A stretch of DNA of 34,487 nt from Parachlamydiales bacterium. GTDB lineage: Bacteria; Chlamydiota; Chlamydiia; Chlamydiales; JAEYWL01. The notes beneath the pieces were generated by a model. It did not search any database and had not been told where the DNA came from. It was given only the letters and a program-made list of their open reading frames with translations. The stretch is taken from NCBI GenBank assembly GCA_020054065.1, contig JAGVLX010000085.1, positions 1-34,487 on the forward strand, written 5' to 3'. The position numbers were made by a program, and so were the translations under genes. Below are positions 8,228-16,300 of the stretch, in pieces. Each line of letters starts with the position of its first letter. Within the stretch, counting starts at the first letter, position 1.

Positions 8228-8681
8228 AGGTCTTTTCTCTTTGGCCAAATATCTTTCTAACATAACTTTCCGCTGAATGTTTCGGTCGATGTTTAAATTA
8301 CTGTGATATGCAAATTCTTTTGGTTATGCAAAAAATTTGTGAATCAAATCCTTTTTTGATTCCAAGAAAAAAGTAAACAAACGTTGGAAATTAATAAAGA
8401 TAAATTTTCAAAAATTTTAAATTTTTCTTCAAAAATGTAGAGAGGAGGGCGCAGTTAGACCGCGATGATTTCTAACGGGATCGGATGTTTAGCAAAATAT
8501 TATTATTTATTGCTCAAACATATCAAATCCCGGAAAAAACCTGAACGAGTGTAAATAATAAATAATATTTATTATTAGGAAATGTTAGTTTAATTTAAAA
8601 TTATAAATAGAATTTCCGTTGATTTCTATCTCGTTTTTCGAGCATCATCATCTATACCGAATACGAATTAAGGAGATAGGA
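8228..8681. other. 454-bp AT-rich intergenic region between divergent murA and ispF
   Basis: No gene is visible here. The region should hold the promoters of murA (leftward) and the ispF-like gene (rightward). I see a hairpin GAATCAAA/TTTGATTC at 8341-8362, a near-palindromic A/T run around 8410-8427, and a pair of related AT-rich tracts (about 8495-8510 and 8551-8577) that could pair with each other. No confident -35/-10 pair or RNA gene is recognised. The length is large for this otherwise compact window. Confidence 0.5.
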
Positions 8682-9179
8682 ATGACTAAGCGCTCGTTTA
8701 TTAGAACCGGAATCGGGCAGGATAGCCATCGATTTTTACCGGAAGATACGAGTAAGCCTTGCGTGATGGGAGGCTTAATCTTTGAAGACGTGCCTGGATT
8801 CAATGCAAATTCGGACGGCGACGTGGTGTATCATGCGATTTGCAATGCCATCAGCAGCGTGACGGGGATTTTGATTTTAGGCGCAATTGCGGATGATCTT
8901 TGTTTAAAAGATGGGATTACCGATAGCGAAGTGTATTTGAAAGAAGCGATTAAAACACTTGGGGATCAGAAAATCAATCACATTGCGATTACCATCGAAG
9001 CAAAGCGTCCGAAATTTAAGAAAAAGATTTTGCCGATGCGCGAGAATATTGCGCGTGTAATGGGAGTAGCGATCAGCCAAGTAGGCATTACGGCTACATC
9101 AGGCGAGGGACTGACCGATTTCGGCTGCGGCGACGGCATCCAGTGTTTCGCGATCATTACCACCGAAGAGTGGGTTTAA
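8682..9179 (+). CDS. ispF: Divergent 2-C-methyl-D-erythritol 2,4-cyclodiphosphate synthase (IspF family)
   Basis: The 165-residue protein aligns with IspF over its full length: metal ligands in GIGQDSHRF (D and H), [13 protein letters not shown] (third ligand His), the KPKL-like AKRPKF, and MRENIAR. IspF closes CDP-ME2P to the cyclodiphosphate in the non-mevalonate isoprenoid pathway. Several normally conserved elements differ: the DIGxxFPD loop after the helix is replaced by [11 protein letters not shown], and the C-terminal TTEKLGFTGRGEGI-type segment reads [14 protein letters not shown], losing the usual threonine and arginine. The start at 8682 has AAGGAG six bases upstream; an upstream ATG at 8619 would add 21 residues. 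It meets the next gene tail to tail with no spacer. It may be a working but divergent IspF or a paralogue with another role. Confidence 0.82.
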   Translation: MTKRSFIRTGIGQDSHRFLPEDTSKPCVMGGLIFEDVPGFNANSDGDVVYHAICNAISSVTGILILGAIADDLCLKDGITDSEVYLKEAIKTLGDQKINHIAITIEAKRPKFKKKILPMRENIARVMGVAISQVGITATSGEGLTDFGCGDGIQCFAIITTEEWV

Positions 9180-10337
9180 CTAGTAAACATCTTTTAGAAA
9201 ACGCTTTTGCTGACGCAGCTCTTTAATGTACGCCTTGGCGCCTTGTTCATCTCGATTGCCTTGTTGCATGACGATGTGATGCAAGGTCGCTTCCACATCT
9301 TTGGCCATCCGTTCTGCGTCGCCGCAAAGATAGAGATACGCGCCGTTTTGAAGCCACTCGAATACCTCTTTGGCATGCTCCAGAAGGCGATGTTGCACAT
9401 AGACTTTGTGCGCTTGATCACGGGAAAATGCGGTTGTTAAAATCAACTTGCCCTGTTTCGCCGCTTCCTGCCAAAATCCTTCATAGAAAAAATCGTGAGC
9501 GCGGTTGCACTCGCCAAAAAACAGCCAATTTTTTCCTGGTGCGCTGCGGGCTACCCGTTCTTGTATAAAGGCGCGGAAAGGGGCGACACCCGTGCCTGGG
9601 CCAATCATAATAATGGGCGCATGATTATCTTCAGGCAACGTAAACCCATGGTGGGGCTGCACATACATGGGAACAGCCGCTTCATGCATCGGAGCGATAT
9701 GGACGAGGTAGTTGGTCGCTACGCCATGCCTTAAGGTCCCATCGCTTTCGTATTTGACTAAAGCCACTGTCAGGTGCACTTCATTGCCGACCATCTTCTG
9801 CGAGGAGGCGATTGAATAAAAGCGCGGCAGCAATGGCATCAGCAAATGGCAGAGCTCTTGCGGGGTAAACTGCACTTCCGGATGTTCCTGTAACAGCTTC
9901 CACAGTTCGCGGTGGGCGACGTACTGTTTGAAATTTTCTCGTGTCCCTTTTTCTAAAAGGTGATGGAGCTGATCTTTTTTTTCGGCATGCGGATGGCGCG
10001 CGGCAATCTCCATCACGAGTTTGCGGCTGAACTCGGTGATGTTCGCTTTTTTGGTGAAAAATTCACGCAGGGGCCACTCTCCGGTCTTTTGCGCATCGGA
10101 CACCATTTCATTGCCGGTGCAGTTTAACGCTGCGAGGGTGCGCTGGACTAAATCGGGATCGTTATCAGGACAAATCGCGATGCAATCGCCCACGTGATAT
10201 TCGATATTCGAACCGTTTAAGTCTAAGACAATATGCTGCGTATTTTTAACCGAGTGAGGGCTGCTTAAAGAATATCTTTCGGTCACCTTTGCGATGAAAG
10301 GATTCGATTTGGTGTAGGTTTGAGGTGTGCGTTGCAT
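9180..10337 (-). CDS. CysJ-like FAD/NADPH flavoprotein reductase lacking flavodoxin domain
   Basis: The 385-residue protein corresponds to the FAD- and NADPH-binding modules of sulfite reductase flavoprotein CysJ / cytochrome P450 reductase. Visible motifs are RFYSIASS (FAD), GPGTGVAPFRAFIQER (NADPH pyrophosphate loop), FFGECNRAHDFFYE, FSRDQ, YLCGDAERMAKDV and the C-terminal RFLKDVY, whose aromatic end stacks on FAD. The N-terminal FMN flavodoxin domain is absent and no flavodoxin or sulfite reductase hemoprotein gene is nearby, so the electron acceptor is unknown. The ATG at 10337 is used; a TTG two codons upstream is less likely. Stop codon abuts that of ispF. Small CysJ-like proteins are known in chlamydiae from memory, with unclear function. 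Confidence 0.88.
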   Translation of the reverse strand: MQRTPQTYTKSNPFIAKVTERYSLSSPHSVKNTQHIVLDLNGSNIEYHVGDCIAICPDNDPDLVQRTLAALNCTGNEMVSDAQKTGEWPLREFFTKKANITEFSRKLVMEIAARHPHAEKKDQLHHLLEKGTRENFKQYVAHRELWKLLQEHPEVQFTPQELCHLLMPLLPRFYSIASSQKMVGNEVHLTVALVKYESDGTLRHGVATNYLVHIAPMHEAAVPMYVQPHHGFTLPEDNHAPIIMIGPGTGVAPFRAFIQERVARSAPGKNWLFFGECNRAHDFFYEGFWQEAAKQGKLILTTAFSRDQAHKVYVQHRLLEHAKEVFEWLQNGAYLYLCGDAERMAKDVEATLHHIVMQQGNRDEQGAKAYIKELRQQKRFLKDVY

Positions 10338-10370
10338 AAGCAAAAGTATATAGGTTAAGAAAAATAAACG

Positions 10371-11216
10371 CTATAGGGTAAGCGTATGTGAAGCGTGGAT
10401 TCCATTGGGAACGACAAGTCCAGGATTGCCGCTGGCATCAAGTTTCTCAAAATCAATCGCAGCGTACTCTTCAGGCAATTTTTTTAGCTTATTATTTTTT
10501 ACGGTTAGCAGCTTTAAAGTCTTGATGGCTGCAAGTTCCGCAGGCATCTCTTCTAGTTGATTATCGTTAAGTTTTAAGGAAACGAGTTGCGTCGCTTGAC
10601 TGATTGCGGCGGGTATCTTTTTTAGCTGATTTTTACATAAATTAATGTGTTGAAGCTTGGGCAGGCGGAGTAAGATTTCTGGAAACTCCGTAAAGACATT
10701 TTTAAATAAGGAAATAAAAGTGAGTTTCTCAAATTTCAACACTTCGGGAGGAAGTTCGCTGAGTTGAACGTTATCAAAATACACCGTAGCTGTGCTGGGA
10801 GTGGGTGCCTCATTCAGCTTTGCACGCACATGATGGGCGGATTCAAGATCATTTGATCGTTTAGACGCGGCTTGGGGAGTTTTGTCGGCAATTACTTTTG
10901 TGACTTCTGTATTTTTGCAAAACGTTAATAACTGGCGAGCTTCTTGAGTCATGATTTTTAAATAAAGAACGCTTTTTGGAGGTTCCTTGCCTGAATGCTT
11001 GGCTTTGAAGCTCTCGACGAGCACAGATTGTGTGTGGTGATATCTTTCGGCTCCGAGTTTTTTCGCGATCTCTTTTAGGGCGTTTTCCGCTACCCGTTCA
11101 ATAAAGGCATTGATGCGTTTGCCGGTCGTCCGTTTTTGGAGTAATTCGTGCGTAGGTAGGTGTTGAAAAAATAAAGCTCCTAGGTCGACTGGAAAATTAG
11201 CATCCATTAGCATCAT
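10371..11216 (-). CDS. Leucine-rich repeat protein with possible F-box-like N-terminus
   Basis: The 281-residue protein has about five leucine-rich repeats of roughly 23 residues between residues 146 and 270 (for example LPKLQHINLCKNQLKKIP, TLKLLTVKNNKLKKLPEE), of the LPxxLxxLxxLxLxxNxL class. The N-terminal segment (VDLGALFFQHLPTHELLQKR, then TGKRINAF) resembles an F-box-like helix set, a combination known in LRR proteins of amoeba-associated chlamydiae; this part is a guess. The middle (60-140) is helical and charged without a recognised domain. No signal peptide. ATGs at 11216, 11213 and 11207 compete; AAGG lies upstream. It is a candidate secreted effector that binds a host protein. Substrate and secretion are not shown by the sequence. 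Confidence 0.82.
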   Translation of the reverse strand: MMLMDANFPVDLGALFFQHLPTHELLQKRTTGKRINAFIERVAENALKEIAKKLGAERYHHTQSVLVESFKAKHSGKEPPKSVLYLKIMTQEARQLLTFCKNTEVTKVIADKTPQAASKRSNDLESAHHVRAKLNEAPTPSTATVYFDNVQLSELPPEVLKFEKLTFISLFKNVFTEFPEILLRLPKLQHINLCKNQLKKIPAAISQATQLVSLKLNDNQLEEMPAELAAIKTLKLLTVKNNKLKKLPEEYAAIDFEKLDASGNPGLVVPNGIHASHTLTL

Positions 11217-11301
11217 CCTTAAGTTTTTTTAAAGAAGTAATGTTAAAATATTTTATATTAAAAGTCAATTGTTTTTAGTAATTAGATTTTAAGTTTATTT
11301 A

Positions 11302-11363
11302 GGATAGAGCCAGTTTCCCCTCGGAACGAAGGAGAAGGTTGTTGTGGAAAACCGCCTCTATCC
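11302..11363. other. Imperfect hairpin upstream of tRNA-Ser
   Basis: GGATAGAG (11302-11309) and CTCTATCC (11356-11363) are perfect inverted copies; the stem may extend inward with GTTT/AAAC pairs, and a smaller CTC/GAG pair lies in the loop. It lies 29 bases before the tRNA gene. It might be an independent small RNA, a terminator, or the remnant of a repeat. It does not carry the GGAAGCAGC core of an SRP RNA. Confidence 0.35.
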
Positions 11364-11392
11364 GTTACACTTGTGCCATCATTTTTGCGTAA

Positions 11393-11480
11393 GGAAAGAT
11401 GGCTGAGTGGCCGAAAGCACGTCCCTGCTAAGGACGCATACCCCTAAAGGGTATCGAGGGTTCGAATCCCTCTCTTTCCG
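11393..11480 (+). tRNA. tRNA-Ser (GCU anticodon)
   Basis: A complete class II tRNA of 88 bases. The acceptor stem GGAAAGA pairs with TCTTTCC, the anticodon loop reads CCTGCTAAG giving anticodon GCU (AGC/AGU codons), a long variable arm CATACCCCTAAAGGGTATC follows, and the T arm has GGTTCGAATCCC. CCA is not encoded; the discriminator base is G. The D arm has the serine-type GGCTGAGTGGCC. Confidence 0.97.
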
Positions 11481-11509
11481 ATGTTTTTGAGCGGCAACTC
11501 ACTCAATTC

Positions 11510-11690
11510 ACCACTGAGCCACAGAGATCACTGAAGAAATATGAGAGAATTGAGGGATTTAAAAATCCTACCCCTTGTCGAACATTTCAAAGGCAGCAGT
11601 CTGAAGTATAACCAAAGACCTTAAAAGCCAAAGCATTAACAGGCTCTCCCTTATCTCACTCCTTCTCAGTGTTCTCTGTGACTCTGTGGT
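11510..11690. repeat. Palindromic intergenic repeat, copy B (CACAGAG type)
   Basis: Arms at 11510-11535 and 11665-11690 are inverted copies agreeing at about 22 of 26 positions (left ACCACTGAGCCACAGAGATC, right reversed ACCACAGAGTCACAGAGAAC). The right arm ends exactly before the stop codon of znuB, and the left arm starts 30 bases after the tRNA-Ser. The 130-base interior shows no gene. Same family as copies at 87, 14229, 25129 and 29642. Confidence 0.8.
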
Positions 11691-12536
11691 TTAAGCACTT
11701 TTGGAACGGAAACCCACCAGCGAGATGACGTAGGCCACTCCCGCTAAAAAGGCAATCGTAGCCCCTACGGGCCAATCGAGATAATAGGCGAACCCCGTGC
11801 CTGAAAAGCAAAATACCGCGCTGATGAGCACGGCAATCAGCATCATGTGGGACAGGCGAATTGTGAAGAGGTTGGCGATCGCCGCCGGGATGGTGAGCAT
11901 GGTCATGACGAGAATGATCCCCACTACCTGGATAAGTAGAACAATCGAAACCGCCGTTAGAACTAACAGCAAGAGGTAAAGGGTGTTAACTGGGACCCCC
12001 TGTAGAGCAGCCTGTTCTTCATCGAAGCAGATTGCTAAAAATCGTTTATGCTCACATAAAACAATGGCGATCACGATAAGGTCCAGGATGCAGAGCAGGG
12101 TTAGGTCCTGAGGGGTAACCCATAAGATGTTCCCGATTAAGAAATTGGTGAGCTCGACATTAAAGCCCGGAGTCTGGGAGATGAATAACACCCCGGTCGC
12201 CATCCCGATTGACCATAGGGCGGCAATCACGGTATCTTCCCGCTGCCGGTAATGCAGATGAATCCACCCGATGATCAGGGCCGAAAGAATCGCCGCAATC
12301 AGCGCTCCCCAAAGGGGTGTCGCCCATTCGATTCCGCGTGCACGCTCGAGCCAGATGCAAAAGCCGATTCCACCCAGGACCGAGTGCGAGATGCTGCCGC
12401 TAATAAAGACAATCCGTTTGACCACCACATACGATCCAATAATACCACTGACCACCGAAGCCACCAAACCGGCAAAGACCGCCGCCAGAAGCAGAGGATT
12501 GGTCATTAAAGCTTCAAAAAAAGACATTTCGATCAT
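11691..12536 (-). CDS. znuB: Zinc/manganese ABC transporter permease (ZnuB family)
   Basis: The 281-residue protein is an ABC-3 family permease with about eight to nine membrane segments. The segment VVKRIVFISGSISHSVLGGIG is the conserved helix-II region of metal permeases, and VGIILVMTMLTIPAAIA is the typical later motif. It forms the membrane channel of the zinc importer with the ATPase encoded just upstream. Its ATG overlaps the znuC stop by four bases (ATGA), which fixes the start and indicates translational coupling. It is the last gene of znuA-znuC-znuB; palindromic repeat B begins right after its stop. Zinc versus manganese cannot be decided from the permease alone. Confidence 0.93.
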   Translation of the reverse strand: MIEMSFFEALMTNPLLLAAVFAGLVASVVSGIIGSYVVVKRIVFISGSISHSVLGGIGFCIWLERARGIEWATPLWGALIAAILSALIIGWIHLHYRQREDTVIAALWSIGMATGVLFISQTPGFNVELTNFLIGNILWVTPQDLTLLCILDLIVIAIVLCEHKRFLAICFDEEQAALQGVPVNTLYLLLLVLTAVSIVLLIQVVGIILVMTMLTIPAAIANLFTIRLSHMMLIAVLISAVFCFSGTGFAYYLDWPVGATIAFLAGVAYVISLVGFRSKSA

Positions 12537-13285
12537 GGATTTTTCTTTTCCTGACTGGAGTTGAAAGCGCTTTTAACTAAAGGCGTGTGGTAGACCCCTA
12601 ACGCAAAATGTTCGCACACTTCGGCAGGATTTAACGTCGATACTTCGTTTTGCACAAGGATCACCCGCTGCACATCTTGGATGATCGTGCGGATATCGTG
12701 AGTCACCATCAATAAGGTGATTTCGTTGCGCAGCGAGGCTAAAATTTTATGGATCTCTGCTTCGGAGTGGGAATCCACGCTGGCAGTTGGTTCGTCTAAC
12801 AGAAGCAGTTTGGGACGGGAGACAATGGCGCGGGCGATCAAGACCCGCTGCGTTTGCCCAAGCGACAAGGTGCCGAATTGACGGTTCTGAAATTCCCGCA
12901 AGCCGACTTTATCCAGAGCACACAACGCATCTTCATGATCTTTTTTTGAGAAGCGCCCATACCAAGGCAGCCGGTGCAACAATCCGCCTAAGACAACCTC
13001 TAAGACGGAAATAGGAAATTGACGGTCATGGCGCAGGGTTTGGGGGACATAGGCCAGGAAATCGGTCACGTCGGCCGTCGGTTTTCCGTAGAACAAGATC
13101 TTCCCATGAGTCGGCTTTAGAAAACCCAGGATCAGTTTAAACAGGGTCGTTTTTCCGCCTCCGTTCGGGCCGATGATTCCCACATACTCCCCTTCGTCAA
13201 TATGGAACGAAACATTTCTTAGGACCGGAAACCCGTCGTAAGCAAAGGAGACATTCTCGAAGGCAAGGATAGGTGGCATTGACAT
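12533..13285 (-). CDS. znuC: Zinc/manganese ABC transporter ATP-binding protein (ZnuC family)
   Basis: The 250-residue ATPase has Walker A GPNGGGKTT, Q-loop region VPQTLRHDRQFP, signature LSLGQTQR, Walker B LLLLDEPTA and the H-loop THD. The GPNGGGK form and the YVPQ...FPISVLEVV segment are typical of metal-type importers. It powers the ZnuB permease. A second ATG two codons later is possible. It starts 21 bases after the znuA stop and overlaps znuB by four bases. The C-terminal 40 residues are a short family-typical extension. Confidence 0.94.
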   Translation of the reverse strand: MSMPPILAFENVSFAYDGFPVLRNVSFHIDEGEYVGIIGPNGGGKTTLFKLILGFLKPTHGKILFYGKPTADVTDFLAYVPQTLRHDRQFPISVLEVVLGGLLHRLPWYGRFSKKDHEDALCALDKVGLREFQNRQFGTLSLGQTQRVLIARAIVSRPKLLLLDEPTASVDSHSEAEIHKILASLRNEITLLMVTHDIRTIIQDVQRVILVQNEVSTLNPAEVCEHFALGVYHTPLVKSAFNSSQEKKNP

Positions 13286-13306
13286 GGGGTTATTTTGAGG
13301 GAAAGG

Positions 13307-14167
13307 CTATTTTTCAGCAAAATGTAATGCGATCGAACGCATGGAATTAAAATAATCTTCGGAATAAGGGTCTAACGAGACTACCTGGGCGTTTAAGTAA
13401 GAGGCGATCAGCTTGGCGCCCTTGTTGCTATACTGGGGCTGGGTAAAAATCGTTTTGATTCCATGGGTGCGCGCTTCATTCAACACGCTTGTCAGCTGCT
13501 GGGGAGTCGGGTCCCGCCCTTCAAATTCAATGGAGAGCTGGGTGAGGGTGTACTCGCGGCAAAAATACGCATATGCCGGATGGGAGACCATGATAAAACG
13601 GTTTTGAAGTGGAGCCAGGGCGTTGTTGATCTCTTGGTCTAAGGCTTGCAATTCTTGAAGCAGGGTTTCAAGATTTTTGGTGTAAAGGTCGGAGTGTTGA
13701 GGCAGGAGTTGAATCAGCCCTTTGGCAATGGTACGCGCTTGAATTTGGGCGATCTTCGGGCTTAGCCATAGGTGTAGGTCGGCGCTATCAACGCCATGGT
13801 GGCATTCGGCTGCGTGGCAATGGTGGCCGTAAATGAGCTGAACCCCTTGGCGTAGATCGATCACCTGCATCGCAGGGTTATTGTTTTTAATCGCGGGAAG
13901 GGCGCGTGTTTCGAACGGTTCGCCCATAATGAACCAAAGCGCGGCTCTGCCTGCCTCCAGGGTTTGTTTAGGAGTCGGTTCAAACGTGTGGGAGCTTGCT
14001 GCCGGGGGAACCAGCAACGCTATCTTGACGGTATCGCCGGCGATCCGTTCCACAAAAAATTTATAGGGAGCCAGCGTGACTAAGACAGTGGGTTTAGCCG
14101 CAATGGTTTCATTCGCAGTTAAGATGCCGGTGAGGAATAAGAAGGAAAAAAGAATCGTTTTGAACAT
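13307..14167 (-). CDS. znuA: Zinc ABC transporter substrate-binding protein (ZnuA/TroA family)
   Basis: The 286-residue protein has a signal peptide (MFKTILFSFLFLTGIL, cleavage near residue 18-24) and the cluster A-I binding-protein fold. Probable metal ligands are His60 (SSHTFEPTP), His132 (DLHLWLSP), His196 (SHPAYAYF) and Asp266 (SLDPYSED). A His/Cys-rich loop, GHHCHAAECHHG, lies at 114-125; such loops mark zinc-specific members, so zinc is the more likely metal. It acts in the periplasm and delivers metal to ZnuB. First gene of the operon. I found no convincing Zur operator in the AT-rich 60 bases upstream. Confidence 0.93.
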   Translation of the reverse strand: MFKTILFSFLFLTGILTANETIAAKPTVLVTLAPYKFFVERIAGDTVKIALLVPPAASSHTFEPTPKQTLEAGRAALWFIMGEPFETRALPAIKNNNPAMQVIDLRQGVQLIYGHHCHAAECHHGVDSADLHLWLSPKIAQIQARTIAKGLIQLLPQHSDLYTKNLETLLQELQALDQEINNALAPLQNRFIMVSHPAYAYFCREYTLTQLSIEFEGRDPTPQQLTSVLNEARTHGIKTIFTQPQYSNKGAKLIASYLNAQVVSLDPYSEDYFNSMRSIALHFAEK

Positions 14168-14228
14168 GGGATTACTATAAAGAAGAAAGGTTTAAAATTC
14201 AAATATTTATAAGACGGTTTGAAAGTTT

Positions 14229-14373
14229 ACCCCCGAGCCAGGGATATCAATGAGGAGGGTGAGATTGGGAGATAATTTTAACAAAAAACTGATAAAAGAT
14301 GGTCTTCGGCGTTTAGTTGGGTCGCATTTCTCAATTTCTCGCATTCTCTCACTGATCTCAATGACTCAGTGGT
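14229..14373. repeat. Palindromic intergenic repeat, copy C (CACTGAG type)
   Basis: Arms at 14229-14254 and 14348-14373 are inverted copies with about 19 of 26 matches. The right half is directly similar over about 60 bases to the right half of copy A (shared CTCAGTGACTCAGTGGTTTTATGCAA-like end, with small differences). It lies between the znuA start and a tRNA-Ser gene. Degeneration of the left arm suggests an older copy. Confidence 0.7.
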
Positions 14374-14397
14374 TTTATGCAATAACGCCTAATTTCG

Positions 14398-14426
14398 TTG
14401 AATTCATTCCCGATTTCAACTAGAAT
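14398..14426 (+). promoter_or_regulatory. Predicted vegetative promoter of tRNA-Ser(GGA)
   Basis: TTGAAT and TAGAAT are separated by exactly 17 bases; the -10 element ends 11 bases before the first base of the tRNA. This fits a housekeeping sigma (sigma66-type) promoter. Confidence 0.6.
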
Positions 14427-14437
14427 CGTTCGCTATT

Positions 14438-14527
14438 GGAAGAGTGTCCGAGTGGCCGAAGGAGCACGCCTGGAAAGTGTGTAAACGTGAAAGCGTTTCG
14501 TGGGTTCGAATCCCACCTCTTCCGCCA
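14438..14527 (+). tRNA. tRNA-Ser (GGA anticodon), CCA encoded
   Basis: A complete class II tRNA. The acceptor stem GGAAGAG pairs with CTCTTCC, anticodon loop CCTGGAAAG gives GGA (UCC/UCU codons), the variable arm has AACGTGAAAGCGTT, and the T arm reads GGGTTCGAATCCC. The 3' CCA is encoded, unlike in the other serine tRNA of this window. Confidence 0.97.
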
Positions 14528-14577
14528 ATTCTCCACGATTTATCTGTTCTTAATGCTTCTGTTTTACAATAGATGGC

Positions 14578-15120
14578 ATGTCTACGCTTGAAATAAAAGA
14601 AGAGTTAAAATTCGAAGCGGCTTGGATGGTTTTCGATAAGCCGTCTGTGCCTTCCGTAAAAAAATACATTGACGCACTTGCCAAACACGGAATCTGGTTT
14701 GATGAATTTTTGGACCTTACCCTTTCAAAATCTGATTCTCAAGCGGATTTACTTCCCGTTATCCACGCCATTTTTCAAAAATTGGATCTTACCATTTCCT
14801 CAGAAGAGGAAGCTCTGAAGATCATTTTAAAAAAACAGCTATTGCCGATTGCTCAAAAAAGGGTCGATCCGATTGAGGGGATGAGTCTCATCATGAATCA
14901 AATCTACTATATTGCGAATATTCCGGCGCGTTCCGAAAAAGTGATTGGGGACACCCTTGGACTGGAAGATCTTGTGGGTTTGTATTGGACTTATCTCGAT
15001 CTTGATGAGCTTGATCCTGAGGCTATCTATGGAGGCAAGCCGGTCTCGTCGGTCATCATGGAAATCAAAAACGACATCGTTAATCACGCCAACGCGTGGT
15101 TAAAAAAACACTCTCTTTAA
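14578..15120 (+). CDS. Hypothetical acidic soluble protein
   Basis: I do not recognise this 180-residue protein. It is predicted mostly helical, acidic, without signal peptide, membrane segment or cysteine cluster. Distinct stretches are a Lys/Glu-rich start, an amphipathic middle (LLPVIHAIFQKLDLTIS), and a conserved-looking acidic patch LDLDELDPEAIYGG near residue 140. It begins 50 bases after the tRNA-Ser gene, which could provide a promoter, and no clear ribosome binding site precedes the ATG. It ends 52 bases before the convergent YbdK-like gene. Codon use and frame length argue that it is a real gene. It may be lineage-specific. Confidence 0.75.
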   Translation: MSTLEIKEELKFEAAWMVFDKPSVPSVKKYIDALAKHGIWFDEFLDLTLSKSDSQADLLPVIHAIFQKLDLTISSEEEALKIILKKQLLPIAQKRVDPIEGMSLIMNQIYYIANIPARSEKVIGDTLGLEDLVGLYWTYLDLDELDPEAIYGGKPVSSVIMEIKNDIVNHANAWLKKHSL

Positions 15121-15172
15121 TTTCACCGCAAAAACAAAGCGATTTTTCCGAAGGCCGCATTTGAGCGATGTT

Positions 15173-16300
15173 CTAAGGATCGCGATCTGTACGAAATTTG
15201 CTCAAAGCTGCATCGACAATACCTTCTGGACTGCCGCGCTCCACATATTGCTTCCGCAAGTAGTGGGCATCGCTCCCGGCATGCGAGATAAATCTCAATA
15301 GCTCCAGAGCTGCCATCGAACCAAGCGATTGGGCGTCCGGTTCAATTTTTCGCAAGGTGGCGAGAATATCTTCGCGAATTGACAACGTCTCATACGATTG
15401 GGGATGGATGATCGAGCCTTCCAGCCCGAAGCGGCATGCTTGAAAGCGATTGTAGTTATAGACGAGATAGTCATCCTCGGTCGGCAGGGAGTCTCTGCGC
15501 TCGAGCAAATATTTGCATAAGGATTGCATGTAGCCAGCAAGCGCTGCTGCACGTTCAACGGTTAGGGGAGTATCGCATACGCGTAGTTCGATCGTGCCAA
15601 ACTCAGGCTTTGGACGAATGTCCCAGTAAAAATCTTTCATGCTTTTAACGATTCCGGTGCGTTCCATTTTACTATAATAGTCGTTCACAAAGCTGTCCCA
15701 GCTTAAGATAAAGGGAGCTCTTCCGGATAAGGGGAACGCAAAGACGGAATTAAGGCGGGCTGAATTAAATAGGGTATCACGCCTTTGGATGAACGGAGAT
15801 GAGGCGGATAAGGCAATAAAATGGGGAATGTAGCGATTTAAGGAATGCAATAAAAGCAAACCATCATCTCCCGACTGGCATCCAATGTGGACATGCTGGC
15901 CGAATACAGTAAATTGTTTAGCGAGATAGCCGTAGAGCGCAGAAACCTCTCGGTAGCGCGGAGTCGAGGAAATTTTTTGTTCAGACCAGTTTTGAAAAGG
16001 GTGCGTTCCCCCGCCACAAATGCCGATGTTCAACTTATCGGCCGCCTGAACCAGTGTGTGTTTAATCTCTTGCAATTGTTCCAATAAACTGGAATAGCTG
16101 GTTTGTACGTCGGTCGCAATTTCAATCATGCTTTCCGTGATTTCTGGTTTCACGGCACCAGGAAACGGTTTTCTCCCCAATAAATATAATAGATCGGGGC
16201 TGGATGCTGTCAGGTTATTGTCTGAAAGATTGACAAGCTGAAGCTCGAGTTCTACACCAATACTTAAAATCTGGGAGGATTTAAACGGCTCTAAGGGCAT
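15173..16300 (-). CDS. YbdK-like carboxylate-amine ligase (glutamate-cysteine ligase family 2)
   Basis: The 375-residue protein matches the GCS2/YbdK family: [10 protein letters not shown] at the start, [13 protein letters not shown], the GGGTHPF motif, FGQHVHIG, and the core [19 protein letters not shown]. Members have ATP-dependent glutamate-cysteine ligase activity (weak in E. coli YbdK) or make related amides. Its ATG overlaps the stop of the upstream antiporter gene by one base, so translation is probably coupled. The coupling hints at a link between thiol/amide synthesis and cation transport. No glutathione synthetase is in the window, so the product is uncertain. Confidence 0.9.
   Translation of the reverse strand: MPLEPFKSSQILSIGVELELQLVNLSDNNLTASSPDLLYLLGRKPFPGAVKPEITESMIEIATDVQTSYSSLLEQLQEIKHTLVQAADKLNIGICGGGTHPFQNWSEQKISSTPRYREVSALYGYLAKQFTVFGQHVHIGCQSGDDGLLLLHSLNRYIPHFIALSASSPFIQRRDTLFNSARLNSVFAFPLSGRAPFILSWDSFVNDYYSKMERTGIVKSMKDFYWDIRPKPEFGTIELRVCDTPLTVERAAALAGYMQSLCKYLLERRDSLPTEDDYLVYNYNRFQACRFGLEGSIIHPQSYETLSIREDILATLRKIEPDAQSLGSMAALELLRFISHAGSDAHYLRKQYVERGSPEGIVDAALSKFRTDRDP

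Noticed and set aside
11302-11363. Possible SRP (4.5S) RNA
   Set aside because: The hairpin lacks the conserved GGAAGCAGC-type core and the expected length and stem pattern.
11393-14527. Integrative element bounded by tRNA genes
   Set aside because: No integrase, no phage or plasmid genes, and no direct repeat of a tRNA 3' end was seen; only the weaker framing observation was kept.
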